From Burkholderia sp. BCC1644 (lineage in GTDB: Bacteria > Pseudomonadota > Gammaproteobacteria > Burkholderiales > Burkholderiaceae), in contig NZ_CADFEI010000017.1 in the NCBI RefSeq assembly GCF_902833225.1, positions 1-64,000 on the forward strand: a DNA stretch of 64,000 bases, given 5' to 3'. The notes below the pieces were generated by a model. The model was not told where the DNA came from and did no database searches. It was given only the letters and a program-made list of their open reading frames with translations. Below, one piece after another: positions 17,166 through 29,039 of this stretch. Each line of letters begins with the position of its first letter. The stretch's first letter is position 1. The position numbers were made by a program, and so were the translations under genes.

Positions 17166-18656
17166 TTACTGGGCCAGCGGCAGCTTCGACTGCGCGACGT
17201 GGGAGAGGAGGTTTTCCACGGAAACGTGCATCACGTCCGTGAAAGGCTTCGGGTACAGGCCCATCAGCAGCGTGAACGCGGCGAGCACGGCCAGCATCAG
17301 GAATTCGCGACGGCCGATGTCCTTCAGCTTGGCGACGTGATCGTTCGCCACCGCGCCGAAGTACACGCGCTTGTACATCCACAGCGTGTAGGCAGCACCG
17401 AGGATCAGCGTGAATGCCGCGCCGAATGCGATCCAGAAGTTGTACTGGACGGCCGCGAGAATCACCATGAACTCGCCGACGAAACCCGACGTACCCGGCA
17501 GGCCGCAGTTGGCCATCGAGAACAGCATCGCGAATGCCGCGAACTTCGGCATCACGTTGACGACGCCACCGTAATCGGCGATCTGGCGCGAGTGCACGCG
17601 GTCGTACAGCACGCCGATGCAGAGGAACATCGCGCCCGACACGAAGCCGTGCGAGATCATCTGGATGATCGCGCCTTCGACGCCGAGCTGGTTGAAGATG
17701 AAGAAGCCGAGCGTGACGAAGCCCATGTGCGCGATCGACGAATACGCGACCAGCTTCTTCATGTCGGCCTGCACCATCGCGACGAGGCCGATGTAGATCA
17801 CCGCGATCAGCGACAGCGTGATCACGACCGGTGCCAGGAAGTGGCTCGCGTCAGGCGTGATCGGCAGCGAGAAGCGCAAGAAACCGTATGCGCCGAGCTT
17901 CAGCATGATCGCCGCCAGCACGACCGAGCCGCCCGTCGGCGCTTCCACGTGCGCGTCCGGCAACCACGTGTGCACCGGCCACATCGGCACCTTCACCGCG
18001 AACGCGAGGAAGAACGCGATGAACAGCAGGATCTGCGGCGTCATCGCGATCTTCGCGTTCTGCCACGTCGCGAGGTCGAACGAGTGCGTTTCCGTGTACA
18101 GGTAAATCAGTGCGACCAGCATCAGCAGCGAGCCGGCCAGCGTGTACAGGAAGAACTTGAACGCCGCATACACGCGGTTCGGGCCACCCCACACGCCGAT
18201 GATGATGTACATCGGGATCAGGGTCGCTTCGAAGAACACGTAGAACAGCAGGCCGTCGGCCGACGAGAACACGCCGATCATGATCCCGGACAGGATCAGG
18301 AAGGCCGCGAGGTACTGCGCGACGTTCTCGGTAATCACTTCCCACGCGGCGATCACGACGATCACCGTGATCAGCGCGGTCAGCACGACGAACCACATCG
18401 AGATGCCGTCGACGCCGAGGTGATACGCGATGTCGAAGCGTTCGATCCAGGTCGACTTCTCGACGAACTGCAGCGCAGCCGTGCTCGAATCGAAGCCCGT
18501 GATCAGCGGGATCGTGACCGCGAGACCGAGCAGCGAGCCGATCAGCGCGACCCAGCGGGCCGTCCCCGGATTTTTGTCGTTACCCACCGCAAGCACGAGG
18601 AGGCCGAAAACGATCGGCAGCCAGATCGCGGTACTGAGAATCGGAAAAGCGTGCAT
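17166..18656 (-). CDS. nuoM: NADH-quinone oxidoreductase subunit M
   Basis: This 496-residue antiporter-like subunit has FFEATLIPMYIIIGVWGG (the conserved membrane Glu), AVKVPMWPVHTWLPDAHVEAP and AYSSIAHMGFVTLG, as in other NuoM proteins. It contributes one proton channel in the membrane arm of complex I. It is 16 nt downstream of nuoL. Confidence 0.97.
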   Translation of the reverse strand: MHAFPILSTAIWLPIVFGLLVLAVGNDKNPGTARWVALIGSLLGLAVTIPLITGFDSSTAALQFVEKSTWIERFDIAYHLGVDGISMWFVVLTALITVIVVIAAWEVITENVAQYLAAFLILSGIMIGVFSSADGLLFYVFFEATLIPMYIIIGVWGGPNRVYAAFKFFLYTLAGSLLMLVALIYLYTETHSFDLATWQNAKIAMTPQILLFIAFFLAFAVKVPMWPVHTWLPDAHVEAPTGGSVVLAAIMLKLGAYGFLRFSLPITPDASHFLAPVVITLSLIAVIYIGLVAMVQADMKKLVAYSSIAHMGFVTLGFFIFNQLGVEGAIIQMISHGFVSGAMFLCIGVLYDRVHSRQIADYGGVVNVMPKFAAFAMLFSMANCGLPGTSGFVGEFMVILAAVQYNFWIAFGAAFTLILGAAYTLWMYKRVYFGAVANDHVAKLKDIGRREFLMLAVLAAFTLLMGLYPKPFTDVMHVSVENLLSHVAQSKLPLAQ

Positions 18657-18672
18657 TAAGTTGTCCCCCGCC

Positions 18673-20727
<2,055 letters not shown>

Positions 20728-20744
20728 AACAGCGTTGCCTGAAA

Positions 20745-21050
20745 TTAACCTTTGAGCTGATCGAGATCCTCGACATTGATCGTGTCGAGCTTACGGAACA
20801 GGGTCACCAGAATCGCGAGACCGATCGCGGCTTCTGCTGCAGCGACGGTCAGCACGAAGAACACGAAGATCTGGCCGTGCACATCGCCAAGGTAATGCGA
20901 GAACGCGACGAAGTTGGTGTTCACCGCCAGCAGCATCAGTTCGATCGACATCAGGATGATGATGACGTTGCGGCGGTTCAGGAAGATCCCGACGATCGCG
21001 ATCGCAAACAGGATCGCGCCGAGCACAAGGTAGTGAGCAAGAGTCAGCAT
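20745..21050 (-). CDS. nuoK: NADH-quinone oxidoreductase subunit K
   Basis: This 101-residue, three-helix membrane subunit has the two buried Glu residues of the proton path visible in IELMLLAVNTNFVAF and VAAAEAAIGLAILV. It lies 18 nt after nuoJ in the complex I operon. Confidence 0.96.
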   Translation of the reverse strand: MLTLAHYLVLGAILFAIAIVGIFLNRRNVIIILMSIELMLLAVNTNFVAFSHYLGDVHGQIFVFFVLTVAAAEAAIGLAILVTLFRKLDTINVEDLDQLKG

Positions 21051-21068
21051 GATTTTCTTTTCCTCCGC

Positions 21069-21719
21069 TTAGCCGTTGGTGCCCGAACCGGCTTCGCTCT
21101 GCGCCGCTTCCGGCTGCGGCTTTTCCGCTTCCATCTTCACGAGGCGCACGCGGTCGTTACGTTGCACCTTGACCTGATCCGACACGCGCTGGCGCTTGCT
21201 GTCCTTGCCCTTGCGCTCGGTCAGCCCGATTGCGGCAATGATCGCGACCAGCAGCACGAGGCCGGCGATTTCAAACGCGAAGATGTAGTCGGTGTAGATG
21301 ACCTTGCCGATCAGGCGCGTGTTCGACCAGTTGGCCATTTCGCCCGTCGCCATCGCGTGCACCGTGTGCGTGTCGCCGTAGCCGCGCCACAGGATCAGCG
21401 CGGTCTCGATCACGATGATCGCGCCGACCACGGTCGCCATCGGTACGAAGCGCTTGAAGTCGCGGCGCAGGTAGTCGATGTTGATGTCCAGCATCATCAC
21501 GACGAACAGGAACAGCACCATCACGGCGCCCACGTAGACCAGCACCAGCAGGATCGCGAGGAATTCCGCTTCCAGCAGCATCCAGATCGCGGCGGCGTTG
21601 AAGAACGCCAGCACAAGGAAAAGCGCAGACGCCACCGGGTTGCGCGAAGTGATCACCTTCAGCCCTGATACCACCAGGAGCAGCGCGAAGATGTAGAACA
21701 GTACGGTCGTGAATTCCAT
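21069..21719 (-). CDS. nuoJ: NADH-quinone oxidoreductase subunit J
   Basis: This 216-residue subunit has five membrane helices, followed by a charged tail. EAEFLAILLVLVYVGAVMVLFLFVVMML holds the conserved Tyr-Val-Gly-Ala region near the quinone-linked proton path. A 112-nt gap separates it from nuoI upstream, the widest gap in this half of the operon; I see no gene in it. Confidence 0.96.
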   Translation of the reverse strand: MEFTTVLFYIFALLLVVSGLKVITSRNPVASALFLVLAFFNAAAIWMLLEAEFLAILLVLVYVGAVMVLFLFVVMMLDINIDYLRRDFKRFVPMATVVGAIIVIETALILWRGYGDTHTVHAMATGEMANWSNTRLIGKVIYTDYIFAFEIAGLVLLVAIIAAIGLTERKGKDSKRQRVSDQVKVQRNDRVRLVKMEAEKPQPEAAQSEAGSGTNG

Positions 21720-21831
21720 GATTACCGGTTCATCGTTAGGCCATAGTCAGGCGCGGCTTGCGGGACGCTCTCGCGTGCCGCACCCGTCGCGGCGGCTCGG
21801 CCCTGGCTTCGGGCCGGCACTGCAAACACAA

Positions 21832-22320
21832 TCAACGATACGGCGCGTCGGCGGCCTTCGCCGCGGCGATGTCCTTCTCGTAGCGATCGCCCACTGCGAG
21901 CAACATATCCTTCGTGAAATACAGGTCGCCGCGCTTTTCGCCGTGGTACTCGAGAATCTGCGTCTCGACGATCGAATCGACCGGGCAGCTCTCTTCGCAG
22001 AAACCGCAGAAGATGCACTTCGTCAGGTCGATGTCGTAGCGCGTCGTGCGGCGCGTGTTGTCCGCGCGCGTTTCCGATTCGATCGTGATCGCCATCGCGG
22101 GGCACACGGCCTCGCACAGCTTGCACGCGATGCAGCGCTCTTCGCCGTTTTCGTAGCGGCGCAGCGCATGCAGCCCGCGGAAACGCGGCGAGATCGGGGT
22201 CTTCTCTTCCGGGAACTGCACGGTGACCTTGCGCTTGAACGTGTAACGACCGGTCAGCGCGAGCCCCTTCAGCAGCTCGGTCAGGAAGAAAGTCTTAAAG
22301 AAGTGTTGGATAGCCGTCAT
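21832..22320 (-). CDS. nuoI: NADH-quinone oxidoreductase subunit I
   Basis: This 162-residue peripheral-arm subunit has two ferredoxin-type 4Fe-4S motifs, CIACKLCEAVCP and CIFCGFCEESCP, for clusters N6a and N6b. It passes electrons from NuoG towards NuoB. The N-terminal amphipathic helix contacts the membrane. It is 10 nt after nuoH. Confidence 0.97.
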   Translation of the reverse strand: MTAIQHFFKTFFLTELLKGLALTGRYTFKRKVTVQFPEEKTPISPRFRGLHALRRYENGEERCIACKLCEAVCPAMAITIESETRADNTRRTTRYDIDLTKCIFCGFCEESCPVDSIVETQILEYHGEKRGDLYFTKDMLLAVGDRYEKDIAAAKAADAPYR

Positions 22321-22330
22321 GATTTCGTCC

Positions 22331-23398
22331 TTACTTCACCCAGATGTTCAGCGGCGACATCATCCAGCAGCCGACCACGACCACCCAGATCACCGTGACG
22401 GGCAGGAAGACCTTCCAGCCCAGACGCATGATCTGGTCGTAACGGTAGCGCGGGAACGTCGCACGGACCCAGATGAACACCGACAGCAGTGCGAAGACCT
22501 TCAGCACCAGCCAGAAGATGCCCGGGATGAACGACAGGAATTCGAACGGTGCGTCCCAGCCGCCGAGGAACAGCGTCGCAGCCAGCGCCGAGATCACGAT
22601 CATGTTGATGTACTCGGCGAGGAAGAACAGCGCGAACGCCATGCCCGAGTAATCGATCATGTGACCCGCGACGATCTCCGACTCCCCTTCCACCACGTCG
22701 AACGGGTGGCGGTTCGTTTCGGCGATGCCCGAGATGAAGTACACGACGAACGCCGGCAGCAGCGGCAGCCAGTTCCACGACAGGAAGTTCACGCCGTGGC
22801 CTGCGAAGAAGCCGTGCTGTTGCGAACCGACGATTTCCGACAGGTTCAGGCTGCCGGCCGTCATCAGCACCAGCACCAGCGCGAAGCCCATCGAGATTTC
22901 GTACGACACCATCTGTGCCGCGGCGCGCATCGCGCCGAGGAACGCGTACTTCGAGTTCGATGCCCAGCCCGCGAGAATCACCGCGTACACGCCGATCGAC
23001 GAAATCGCCATCGCGTACAGCAGGCCTGCGTTCACGTTCGCGAGAACGGCTTCCGCCTGGAACGGGATCACGGCCCACACGGCGAACGCCGGCACGACGG
23101 TCATGACCGGCGCGATCAGGTACAGCCAGCGGCTAGCGGCGCTCGGCTGAATGACTTCCTTCAGCAGCAGCTTCAGCACGTCGGCGATCGGCTGCAGCAG
23201 GCCGCCGGGGCCGACGCGGTTCGGGCCGAGACGCACGTGCATCCAGCCGATCAGCTTGCGTTCCCACAGAATCAGGTACGCGACGCACAGCAGGATGACG
23301 ACGGAGACGACGAGGATGCGCACGACTGCCCACACCGTCGGCCATGCGAAGCCGAGAAGCTCGGCCCCGCCCGCGTTGATCGTATCGAACAAGCTCAT
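22331..23398 (-). CDS. nuoH: NADH-quinone oxidoreductase subunit H
   Basis: This 355-residue subunit has eight membrane helices and forms much of the quinone chamber. RLGPNRVGPGGLLQPIADVLKL and the loop containing ETNRHPFDVVEGESEIVAG are diagnostic. It is directly adjacent to nuoG, with its start following the nuoG stop without a gap. Confidence 0.97.
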   Translation of the reverse strand: MSLFDTINAGGAELLGFAWPTVWAVVRILVVSVVILLCVAYLILWERKLIGWMHVRLGPNRVGPGGLLQPIADVLKLLLKEVIQPSAASRWLYLIAPVMTVVPAFAVWAVIPFQAEAVLANVNAGLLYAMAISSIGVYAVILAGWASNSKYAFLGAMRAAAQMVSYEISMGFALVLVLMTAGSLNLSEIVGSQQHGFFAGHGVNFLSWNWLPLLPAFVVYFISGIAETNRHPFDVVEGESEIVAGHMIDYSGMAFALFFLAEYINMIVISALAATLFLGGWDAPFEFLSFIPGIFWLVLKVFALLSVFIWVRATFPRYRYDQIMRLGWKVFLPVTVIWVVVVGCWMMSPLNIWVK

Positions 23399-25729
23399 TT
23401 ACGCCTTCTCCACCACCAGTTCACCGGACAGGCTGCCGAGCGCTGCGCCGGCAGGCGTTGCCGCCGACACGCGAACGACCGTCTCCGCAAGATTCGCGTC
23501 GCGCATGGCCGGCAACTGCACCGCACGCTCGCCCTGGCGCACGCGCACGGCGTCGCCTTCCTTCAAGCCCAGCTTGTCGAACAGCGCGGCCGGCAGGGCT
23601 GCGGCATTCGCCGCCTTCGCAGCGACCGTCAGGTGCAGCGCACCTGCGCGGCGCACGAGCGCGTCGGCGTGATAGATCGGCACATCGGCCAGGCGCTCGA
23701 AACCGCCATTCGCGGCGTTCGCGGCGGCGCGCACCGGCGCGACCGACGTCTGGTTCGACAGGCGCCCTGCGACGCCGGCGTCGCCGAGCGCCGCGAGACG
23801 CACTTCCTCCGCGGTCTCGTATTCGAAGTTCGGCAGGCCGAGCAGGCTGCCGAGCACGCGCAGGACCTTCCAGCCCGGACGCGTGTCGCCGAGCGGGCGC
23901 ACGACGCCGGTGAAGCTCTGCACGGTGCCTTCGGCGTTCACGTACGTGCCGGCCGTTTCCGTGAACGGTGCGACCGGCAGCAGCACGTCGGCGTAGTCGA
24001 GGCCGTGCTTGAACGGCGACATCACGACGACCATTTCCGCCTGGTTCAACGCGGCCAGTGCCTGTGCCGGATCAGCGGTGTCGAATTCCGGTTCGACGTT
24101 CAGCAGCACGTAGCCCTTGCGCGGCTGTGCGAACGCTTCGCGTGCGTTCAGGCCGCCTTCGCCCGGCAGTGCGCCGACGACGTGCGCGCCGACCGTGTTC
24201 GCCGCTTCCGTCAGGAAGCCGAACGTGGCGCCGGTGTTGTCGGCGATCCACTTGGCTACGGCATGCAGCTTCGCGAATTCCGGATGGCGGACCGCAACGT
24301 TGCCGAGCAGCACCGCGCGGCGTTCGCCGTTCGCGAGCGACTGTGCGACAGCCTGCGCGGCCGGCGATGCGGTGACGCCTGCCAGCGCGTCCGGCAGCGC
24401 GACGCCGCGCAGTTGCGCGACGGCCGCGGCGATGCCGGCCAGTTCGTCGAGCCATGCCGACGGTGCCGCCACGATGCGTTGTGCGGTCGGGATCAGTGCG
24501 TCGTCACCGGTCGCGTGCAGGAAATGCAGCTTCGCGCCGTTCTTCGCGGCCTGACGCAGGCGCGAGGCGAACAGCGGGTGGTCGCGGCGCAGGAACGACC
24601 CGACGACGAACGCGGCGTCCACGTTCGACAGGTCGGCGATCGGCATGCCGAGCCACGGTGCGCCCTGGACCGGCGCCGAGAAATCCTGCTGGCGCAGACG
24701 GAAGTCGACGTTCGGCGTCTTCAGTTCGTTGGCGAGCTGCTTCACGAGGAACAGTTCTTCAGCGGTGCTGTGCGCGCTCGCGAGCATCGCCAGCGCGTTC
24801 GCGCCGTGATCCGCGGCGATGCCCTTCAGGCCCTTCGCGACGTATTCGAGCGCGGTCTGCCAGTCGGTTTCGATCCACTGGCCGCCCTGCTTCAGCATCG
24901 GCTTCGTCAGGCGCTCTTCGCTGTTGAGGCCTTCATACGAGAAGCGGTCCTTGTCCGAGATCCAGCATTCGTTGATCGCTTCGTTCTCGAACGGCAGCAC
25001 GCGCATCACGCGGTTGTTCTTCACCTGCACGACGAGGTTCGCGCCGACGGAATCGTGCGGGCTCACCGACTTGCGACGCGACAGTTCCCACGTACGGGCG
25101 CTGTAGCGGAACGGCTTGCTGGTCAGCGCGCCGACCGGGCACAGGTCGATCATGTTGCCCGACATTTCGGAATCGACCGTCTTGCCGACGAACGTCGTGA
25201 TTTCCGAGTGCTCGCCGCGGCCCAGCATGCCGAACTCCATCACGCCGGCGATTTCCTGGCCGAAGCGGACGCAGCGCGTGCAGTGGATGCAGCGCGACAT
25301 TTCTTCCATCGAGATCAGCGGGCCCACGTTCTTGTGGAACACCACGCGCTTTTCTTCCGAGTAGCGCGACGACGACTTGCCGTAGCCGACCGCCAGATCC
25401 TGCAGCTGGCATTCGCCGCCCTGATCGCAGATCGGGCAATCGAGCGGGTGATTGATGAGGAGGAATTCCATCACCGACTGCTGCGCCTTCACGGCCTTGT
25501 CGGATTGCGTGTGGACGATCATGCCGGCCGACACGGGGGTCGCGCAGGCAGGCACGGCCTTCGGCATCTTCTCGACTTCGACGAGACACATCCGGCAGTT
25601 GGCCGCGACCGACAGTTTCTTGTGATAGCAGAAGTGAGGAATGTACGTATCCGCCTTGTGCGCAGCCTGGATCACCATGCTGCCTTCGGGCACCTCGACC
25701 TTCTTGCCGTCTATTTCAAGTTCAACCAT
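23399..25729 (-). CDS. nuoG: NADH-quinone oxidoreductase subunit G
   Basis: This 776-residue iron-sulfur subunit carries an N-terminal 2Fe-2S ferredoxin domain (FCYHKKLSVAANCRMCLVEV), the HPLDCPICDQGGECQLQD region for N5/N4 ligands, CIHCTRCVRFGQ, and a C-terminal molybdopterin-oxidoreductase-like domain that no longer binds cofactor in this family. It sits between nuoF (82-nt gap) and nuoH. Confidence 0.96.
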   Translation of the reverse strand: MVELEIDGKKVEVPEGSMVIQAAHKADTYIPHFCYHKKLSVAANCRMCLVEVEKMPKAVPACATPVSAGMIVHTQSDKAVKAQQSVMEFLLINHPLDCPICDQGGECQLQDLAVGYGKSSSRYSEEKRVVFHKNVGPLISMEEMSRCIHCTRCVRFGQEIAGVMEFGMLGRGEHSEITTFVGKTVDSEMSGNMIDLCPVGALTSKPFRYSARTWELSRRKSVSPHDSVGANLVVQVKNNRVMRVLPFENEAINECWISDKDRFSYEGLNSEERLTKPMLKQGGQWIETDWQTALEYVAKGLKGIAADHGANALAMLASAHSTAEELFLVKQLANELKTPNVDFRLRQQDFSAPVQGAPWLGMPIADLSNVDAAFVVGSFLRRDHPLFASRLRQAAKNGAKLHFLHATGDDALIPTAQRIVAAPSAWLDELAGIAAAVAQLRGVALPDALAGVTASPAAQAVAQSLANGERRAVLLGNVAVRHPEFAKLHAVAKWIADNTGATFGFLTEAANTVGAHVVGALPGEGGLNAREAFAQPRKGYVLLNVEPEFDTADPAQALAALNQAEMVVVMSPFKHGLDYADVLLPVAPFTETAGTYVNAEGTVQSFTGVVRPLGDTRPGWKVLRVLGSLLGLPNFEYETAEEVRLAALGDAGVAGRLSNQTSVAPVRAAANAANGGFERLADVPIYHADALVRRAGALHLTVAAKAANAAALPAALFDKLGLKEGDAVRVRQGERAVQLPAMRDANLAETVVRVSAATPAGAALGSLSGELVVEKA

Positions 25730-25811
25730 GATGGTGAATGGTCCTTAACCTATTTCCGCCCGTTCGCGCCTTCGCCCGACCGTGCGCTCAAATTCCGCAA
25801 CCGGGTTCGCT

Positions 25812-27122
25812 TCAGGCCGCCGCCGCGTGCGCGTGGCCGCCGACCATGCAGTGCTTGTGCTCGACGTGGTACGCGAATTCGTCCCAGTAGTGCTTGAGCA
25901 TCCCGCGTACCGGCATCGCCGCCGCATCGCCGAGTGCACAGATCGTGCGGCCCATGATGTTCTCGGCAACCGAGTTCAGCAGGTCCAGATCTTCCTGGCG
26001 CCCTTCGCCGTGCTCGATACGGTTCACGACGCGATACAGCCAGCCGGTGCCTTCACGGCACGGCGTGCACTGGCCGCACGATTCCTCGTAATAGAAGTAC
26101 GACAGGCGCAGCAGCGAGCGCACCATGCAACGCGTCTCGTCCATCACGATCACCGCGCCGGAACCGAGCATCGAGCCGGCCTTCGCGATCGAATCGTAGT
26201 CGAGATCCGTCTGCATCATGATGTCGCCCGGGATCACCGGCGCCGACGAACCGCCCGGAATCACGGCCTTGATCTTCTTGCCGCCGCGCATCCCGCCGGC
26301 GAGCTCCATCAGCGTCGCGAACGGCGTGCCGAGCGGCACTTCGTAGTTGCCCGGACGCTCGACGTCGCCCGATACCGAGAAAATCTTCGTGCCGCCGTTG
26401 TTCGGCTTGCCGATCTCGAGGTAATTCTGCGGCCCGATGGACAGCAGGAACGGCACCGCGGCAAACGTCTCGGTGTTGTTGATCGTGGTCGGCTTGCCGT
26501 ACACGCCGAAGCTCGCCGGGAACGGCGGCTTGAAGCGCGGCTGGCCCTTCTTGCCTTCGAGCGACTCGAGCAGCGCCGTTTCCTCACCACAGATGTACGC
26601 GCCGTAACCGTGGTGCGCGTGCAGCTCGAACGAGAATTCCGAGCCCATGATGTGGTCGCCGAGGAACCCGGCTGCGCGCGCTTCATCGAGCGCGGCTTCG
26701 AAGCGTCGATACACTTCGAAGATTTCGCCGTGGATGTAGTTGTAGCCGACGGTGATGCCCATCGCGTACGCGCCGATGGCCATGCCTTCGATCAGCGCGT
26801 GCGGGTTCCAGCGCAGGATGTCGCGATCCTTGAACGTGCCCGGCTCGCCTTCGTCCGAGTTGCAGACGAGATACTTCTGCCCCGGGAACTGGCGCGGCAT
26901 GAAGCTCCACTTCAGGCCGGTCGGGAAGCCCGCACCGCCACGGCCGCGCAGGCCCGACGCCTTCACGTCGGCGATCACCTGCTCGGGCGGAATCTTTTCT
27001 TCGAGAATGCGGCGCAGCTGCTTGTAGCCGCCGCGCGCAACGTAGTCTTCGAGATGCCAGTTCTCGCCGTTCAGACCAGCGAGGATCAGCGGTTTGATGT
27101 GACGGTCGTGGAGGGACGTCAT
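25812..27122 (-). CDS. nuoF: NADH-quinone oxidoreductase subunit F
   Basis: This 436-residue catalytic subunit oxidises NADH. RGRGGAGFPTGLKWSFMP and the FMN/NADH region around GAYICGEETALLESLEGK are present, as is the N3 4Fe-4S motif ESCGQCTPCREG with its distal Cys in RTICALGDAA. It ends in a short His/Ala-rich tail. Its ATG overlaps the nuoE stop by 4 nt, so the NADH-dehydrogenase pair is translationally coupled. Confidence 0.97.
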   Translation of the reverse strand: MTSLHDRHIKPLILAGLNGENWHLEDYVARGGYKQLRRILEEKIPPEQVIADVKASGLRGRGGAGFPTGLKWSFMPRQFPGQKYLVCNSDEGEPGTFKDRDILRWNPHALIEGMAIGAYAMGITVGYNYIHGEIFEVYRRFEAALDEARAAGFLGDHIMGSEFSFELHAHHGYGAYICGEETALLESLEGKKGQPRFKPPFPASFGVYGKPTTINNTETFAAVPFLLSIGPQNYLEIGKPNNGGTKIFSVSGDVERPGNYEVPLGTPFATLMELAGGMRGGKKIKAVIPGGSSAPVIPGDIMMQTDLDYDSIAKAGSMLGSGAVIVMDETRCMVRSLLRLSYFYYEESCGQCTPCREGTGWLYRVVNRIEHGEGRQEDLDLLNSVAENIMGRTICALGDAAAMPVRGMLKHYWDEFAYHVEHKHCMVGGHAHAAAA

Positions 27123-27604
27123 TTCGAGAGCTCCTCAAGCAGCTGGTCGATCTTCTCGCGGCTCATGAAGCTGCACATTCTGTGATTGTTCACCAGCAGC
27201 ACCGGCGCATCGCCGCACGAGCCCATGCATTCGCCTTCCTTCAGCGTGAACTTGCCGTCGGGCGTGGTCTCGCCGAAGCCGATGCCGAGCTTCTGTTTCA
27301 GGTAGTCGGCAGTCGCTTCCGCGCCACCGTGCGGGCCAAGCTGGCACGGCAGGTTCGTACAGAGCGTGATCTTGTGCTTGCCGACCGGGTTGAGCTCGTA
27401 CATCGTGTAGAACGTCGCGACTTCCTGCACGGCAACAGCCGGCATGCCGAGATAGTCCGCGACGAACTGCATCAGTTCGGGCGACAGCCAGCCGTGCTCT
27501 TCCTGAGCAACGGCCAACGCCGACATCACGGCGGACTGTTTCTGATCGGCGGGATACTTCGTCAACGCTCGATCGATTTCCTTCAGGCCTTCAGCTGAGA
27601 TCAT
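27119..27604 (-). CDS. nuoE: NADH-quinone oxidoreductase subunit E
   Basis: This 161-residue thioredoxin-like subunit carries the N1a 2Fe-2S cluster, with ligands visible in CTNLPCQLG and CMGSCGDAP. I start at the ATG at 27604 (MISAEGLKEIDRA), which matches the usual N-terminus. A TTG seven codons upstream is possible. A 172-nt gap separates it from nuoD; that gap shows no gene and no clear terminator. Confidence 0.95.
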   Translation of the reverse strand: MISAEGLKEIDRALTKYPADQKQSAVMSALAVAQEEHGWLSPELMQFVADYLGMPAVAVQEVATFYTMYELNPVGKHKITLCTNLPCQLGPHGGAEATADYLKQKLGIGFGETTPDGKFTLKEGECMGSCGDAPVLLVNNHRMCSFMSREKIDQLLEELSK

Positions 27605-27776
27605 TTTCAGACACGACTCTTTCAATTCCTACCGAACGAACAACCTGCCGCACACTGGGGTGCATGGACGGCAGACCTGGCGCTCACTCTGTTGACAGCT
27701 TGCGAAGCCGCGCCGGTTCAACGCGCATCGCATGTGACTTACTGCTCGCCGCCCGCTCGTGCGGACGGCGCAACCA

Positions 27777-29030
27777 TTAGCGATCGATCTCGCCGAACAC
27801 GATGTCCTGCGTACCGATGATCGTGACGGCGTCGGCGATCATGTGACCGCGCGCCATTTCGTCGAGCGACGCCAGGTGAGCGAAACCCGGCGCGCGAATC
27901 TTGAGGCGATACGGCTTGTTGGCACCGTCCGACACGAGGTAGATGCCGAACTCACCCTTCGGATGCTCGACCGCCGCGTACGCTTCGCCTTCCGGCACAT
28001 GGAAACCTTCGGTGAAGAGCTTGAAGTGGTGAATCAAGTCTTCCATGTTGGTCTTCATGCCGACGCGCGACGGCGGTGCAACCTTGTGATTGTCCGTCAT
28101 CACCGGGCCCGGATTCTTGCGGAGCCACTCAATACACTGTTTCGCGATGCGGATCGACTGGCGCATTTCTTCGACGCGCACCAGATAGCGGTCGTAGCAA
28201 TCGCCGTTCACGCCGACCGGCACGTCGAAATCCATGCGATCGTACACTTCGTACGGCTGCTTCTTGCGCAGATCCCACGCGATACCCGAGCCGCGCAGCA
28301 TCGGGCCCGTCAGGCCCATCTGCAGCGCACGTTCCGGGCTGACCACGCCGATCCCGACCAGACGCTGCTTCCAGATCCGGTTGTCGGTGAGCAGCGTTTC
28401 GTATTCGTCGACGCACTTCGGGAAGCGCGTGAAGAAGTCGTCGATGAAGTCGAGCACCGAGCCGCTGCGCGCTTCGTTCATCTTCGCGAGCGCCTTCTCG
28501 TTGCGAATCTTCGACGCCTTGTATTGCGGCATTGCGTCAGGCAGATCGCGATAGACGCCACCCGGACGGTAGTACGCCGCGTGCATCCGGGCGCCGGACA
28601 CCGCTTCGTACACGTCCATCAGGTCTTCGCGTTCGCGGAAGGCGTACAGGAACACGGCCATCGCGCCGACGTCGAGTGCGTGCGCGCCGATCCACATCAG
28701 GTGGTTCAGCACGCGCGTGATCTCGTCGAACAGCACGCGGATGTACTGCGCGCGCTCCGGCACTTCGATGCCGAGCAGCTTTTCGATCGCGAGCACGTAG
28801 CCGTGCTCGTTGACCATCATCGACACGTAGTCGAGACGGTCCATGTACGGCACGGACTGGATGAAGGTTTTGGATTCCGCGAGCTTTTCCGTCGCGCGGT
28901 GCAGCAGACCGATGTGCGGATCGGCGCGCTGGATGACTTCGCCGTCGAGCTCGAGCACGAGGCGCAGCACGCCGTGCGCTGCCGGGTGCTGCGGGCCGAA
29001 GTTGAGCGTGTAGTTCTTGATTTCTGCCAT
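27777..29030 (-). CDS. nuoD: NADH-quinone oxidoreductase subunit D
   Basis: This 417-residue 49-kDa-type subunit is descended from NiFe-hydrogenase large subunits and forms the quinone site with NuoB. The N-terminal FGPQHPAAHGVLRL holds the quinone-contacting His, and DPHIGLLHRATEKL and MRGSGIAWDLR-like blocks follow. nuoC and nuoD are separate genes here, unlike the E. coli fusion. Confidence 0.97.
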   Translation of the reverse strand: MAEIKNYTLNFGPQHPAAHGVLRLVLELDGEVIQRADPHIGLLHRATEKLAESKTFIQSVPYMDRLDYVSMMVNEHGYVLAIEKLLGIEVPERAQYIRVLFDEITRVLNHLMWIGAHALDVGAMAVFLYAFREREDLMDVYEAVSGARMHAAYYRPGGVYRDLPDAMPQYKASKIRNEKALAKMNEARSGSVLDFIDDFFTRFPKCVDEYETLLTDNRIWKQRLVGIGVVSPERALQMGLTGPMLRGSGIAWDLRKKQPYEVYDRMDFDVPVGVNGDCYDRYLVRVEEMRQSIRIAKQCIEWLRKNPGPVMTDNHKVAPPSRVGMKTNMEDLIHHFKLFTEGFHVPEGEAYAAVEHPKGEFGIYLVSDGANKPYRLKIRAPGFAHLASLDEMARGHMIADAVTIIGTQDIVFGEIDR

Positions 29031-29039
29031 GACGCCCCC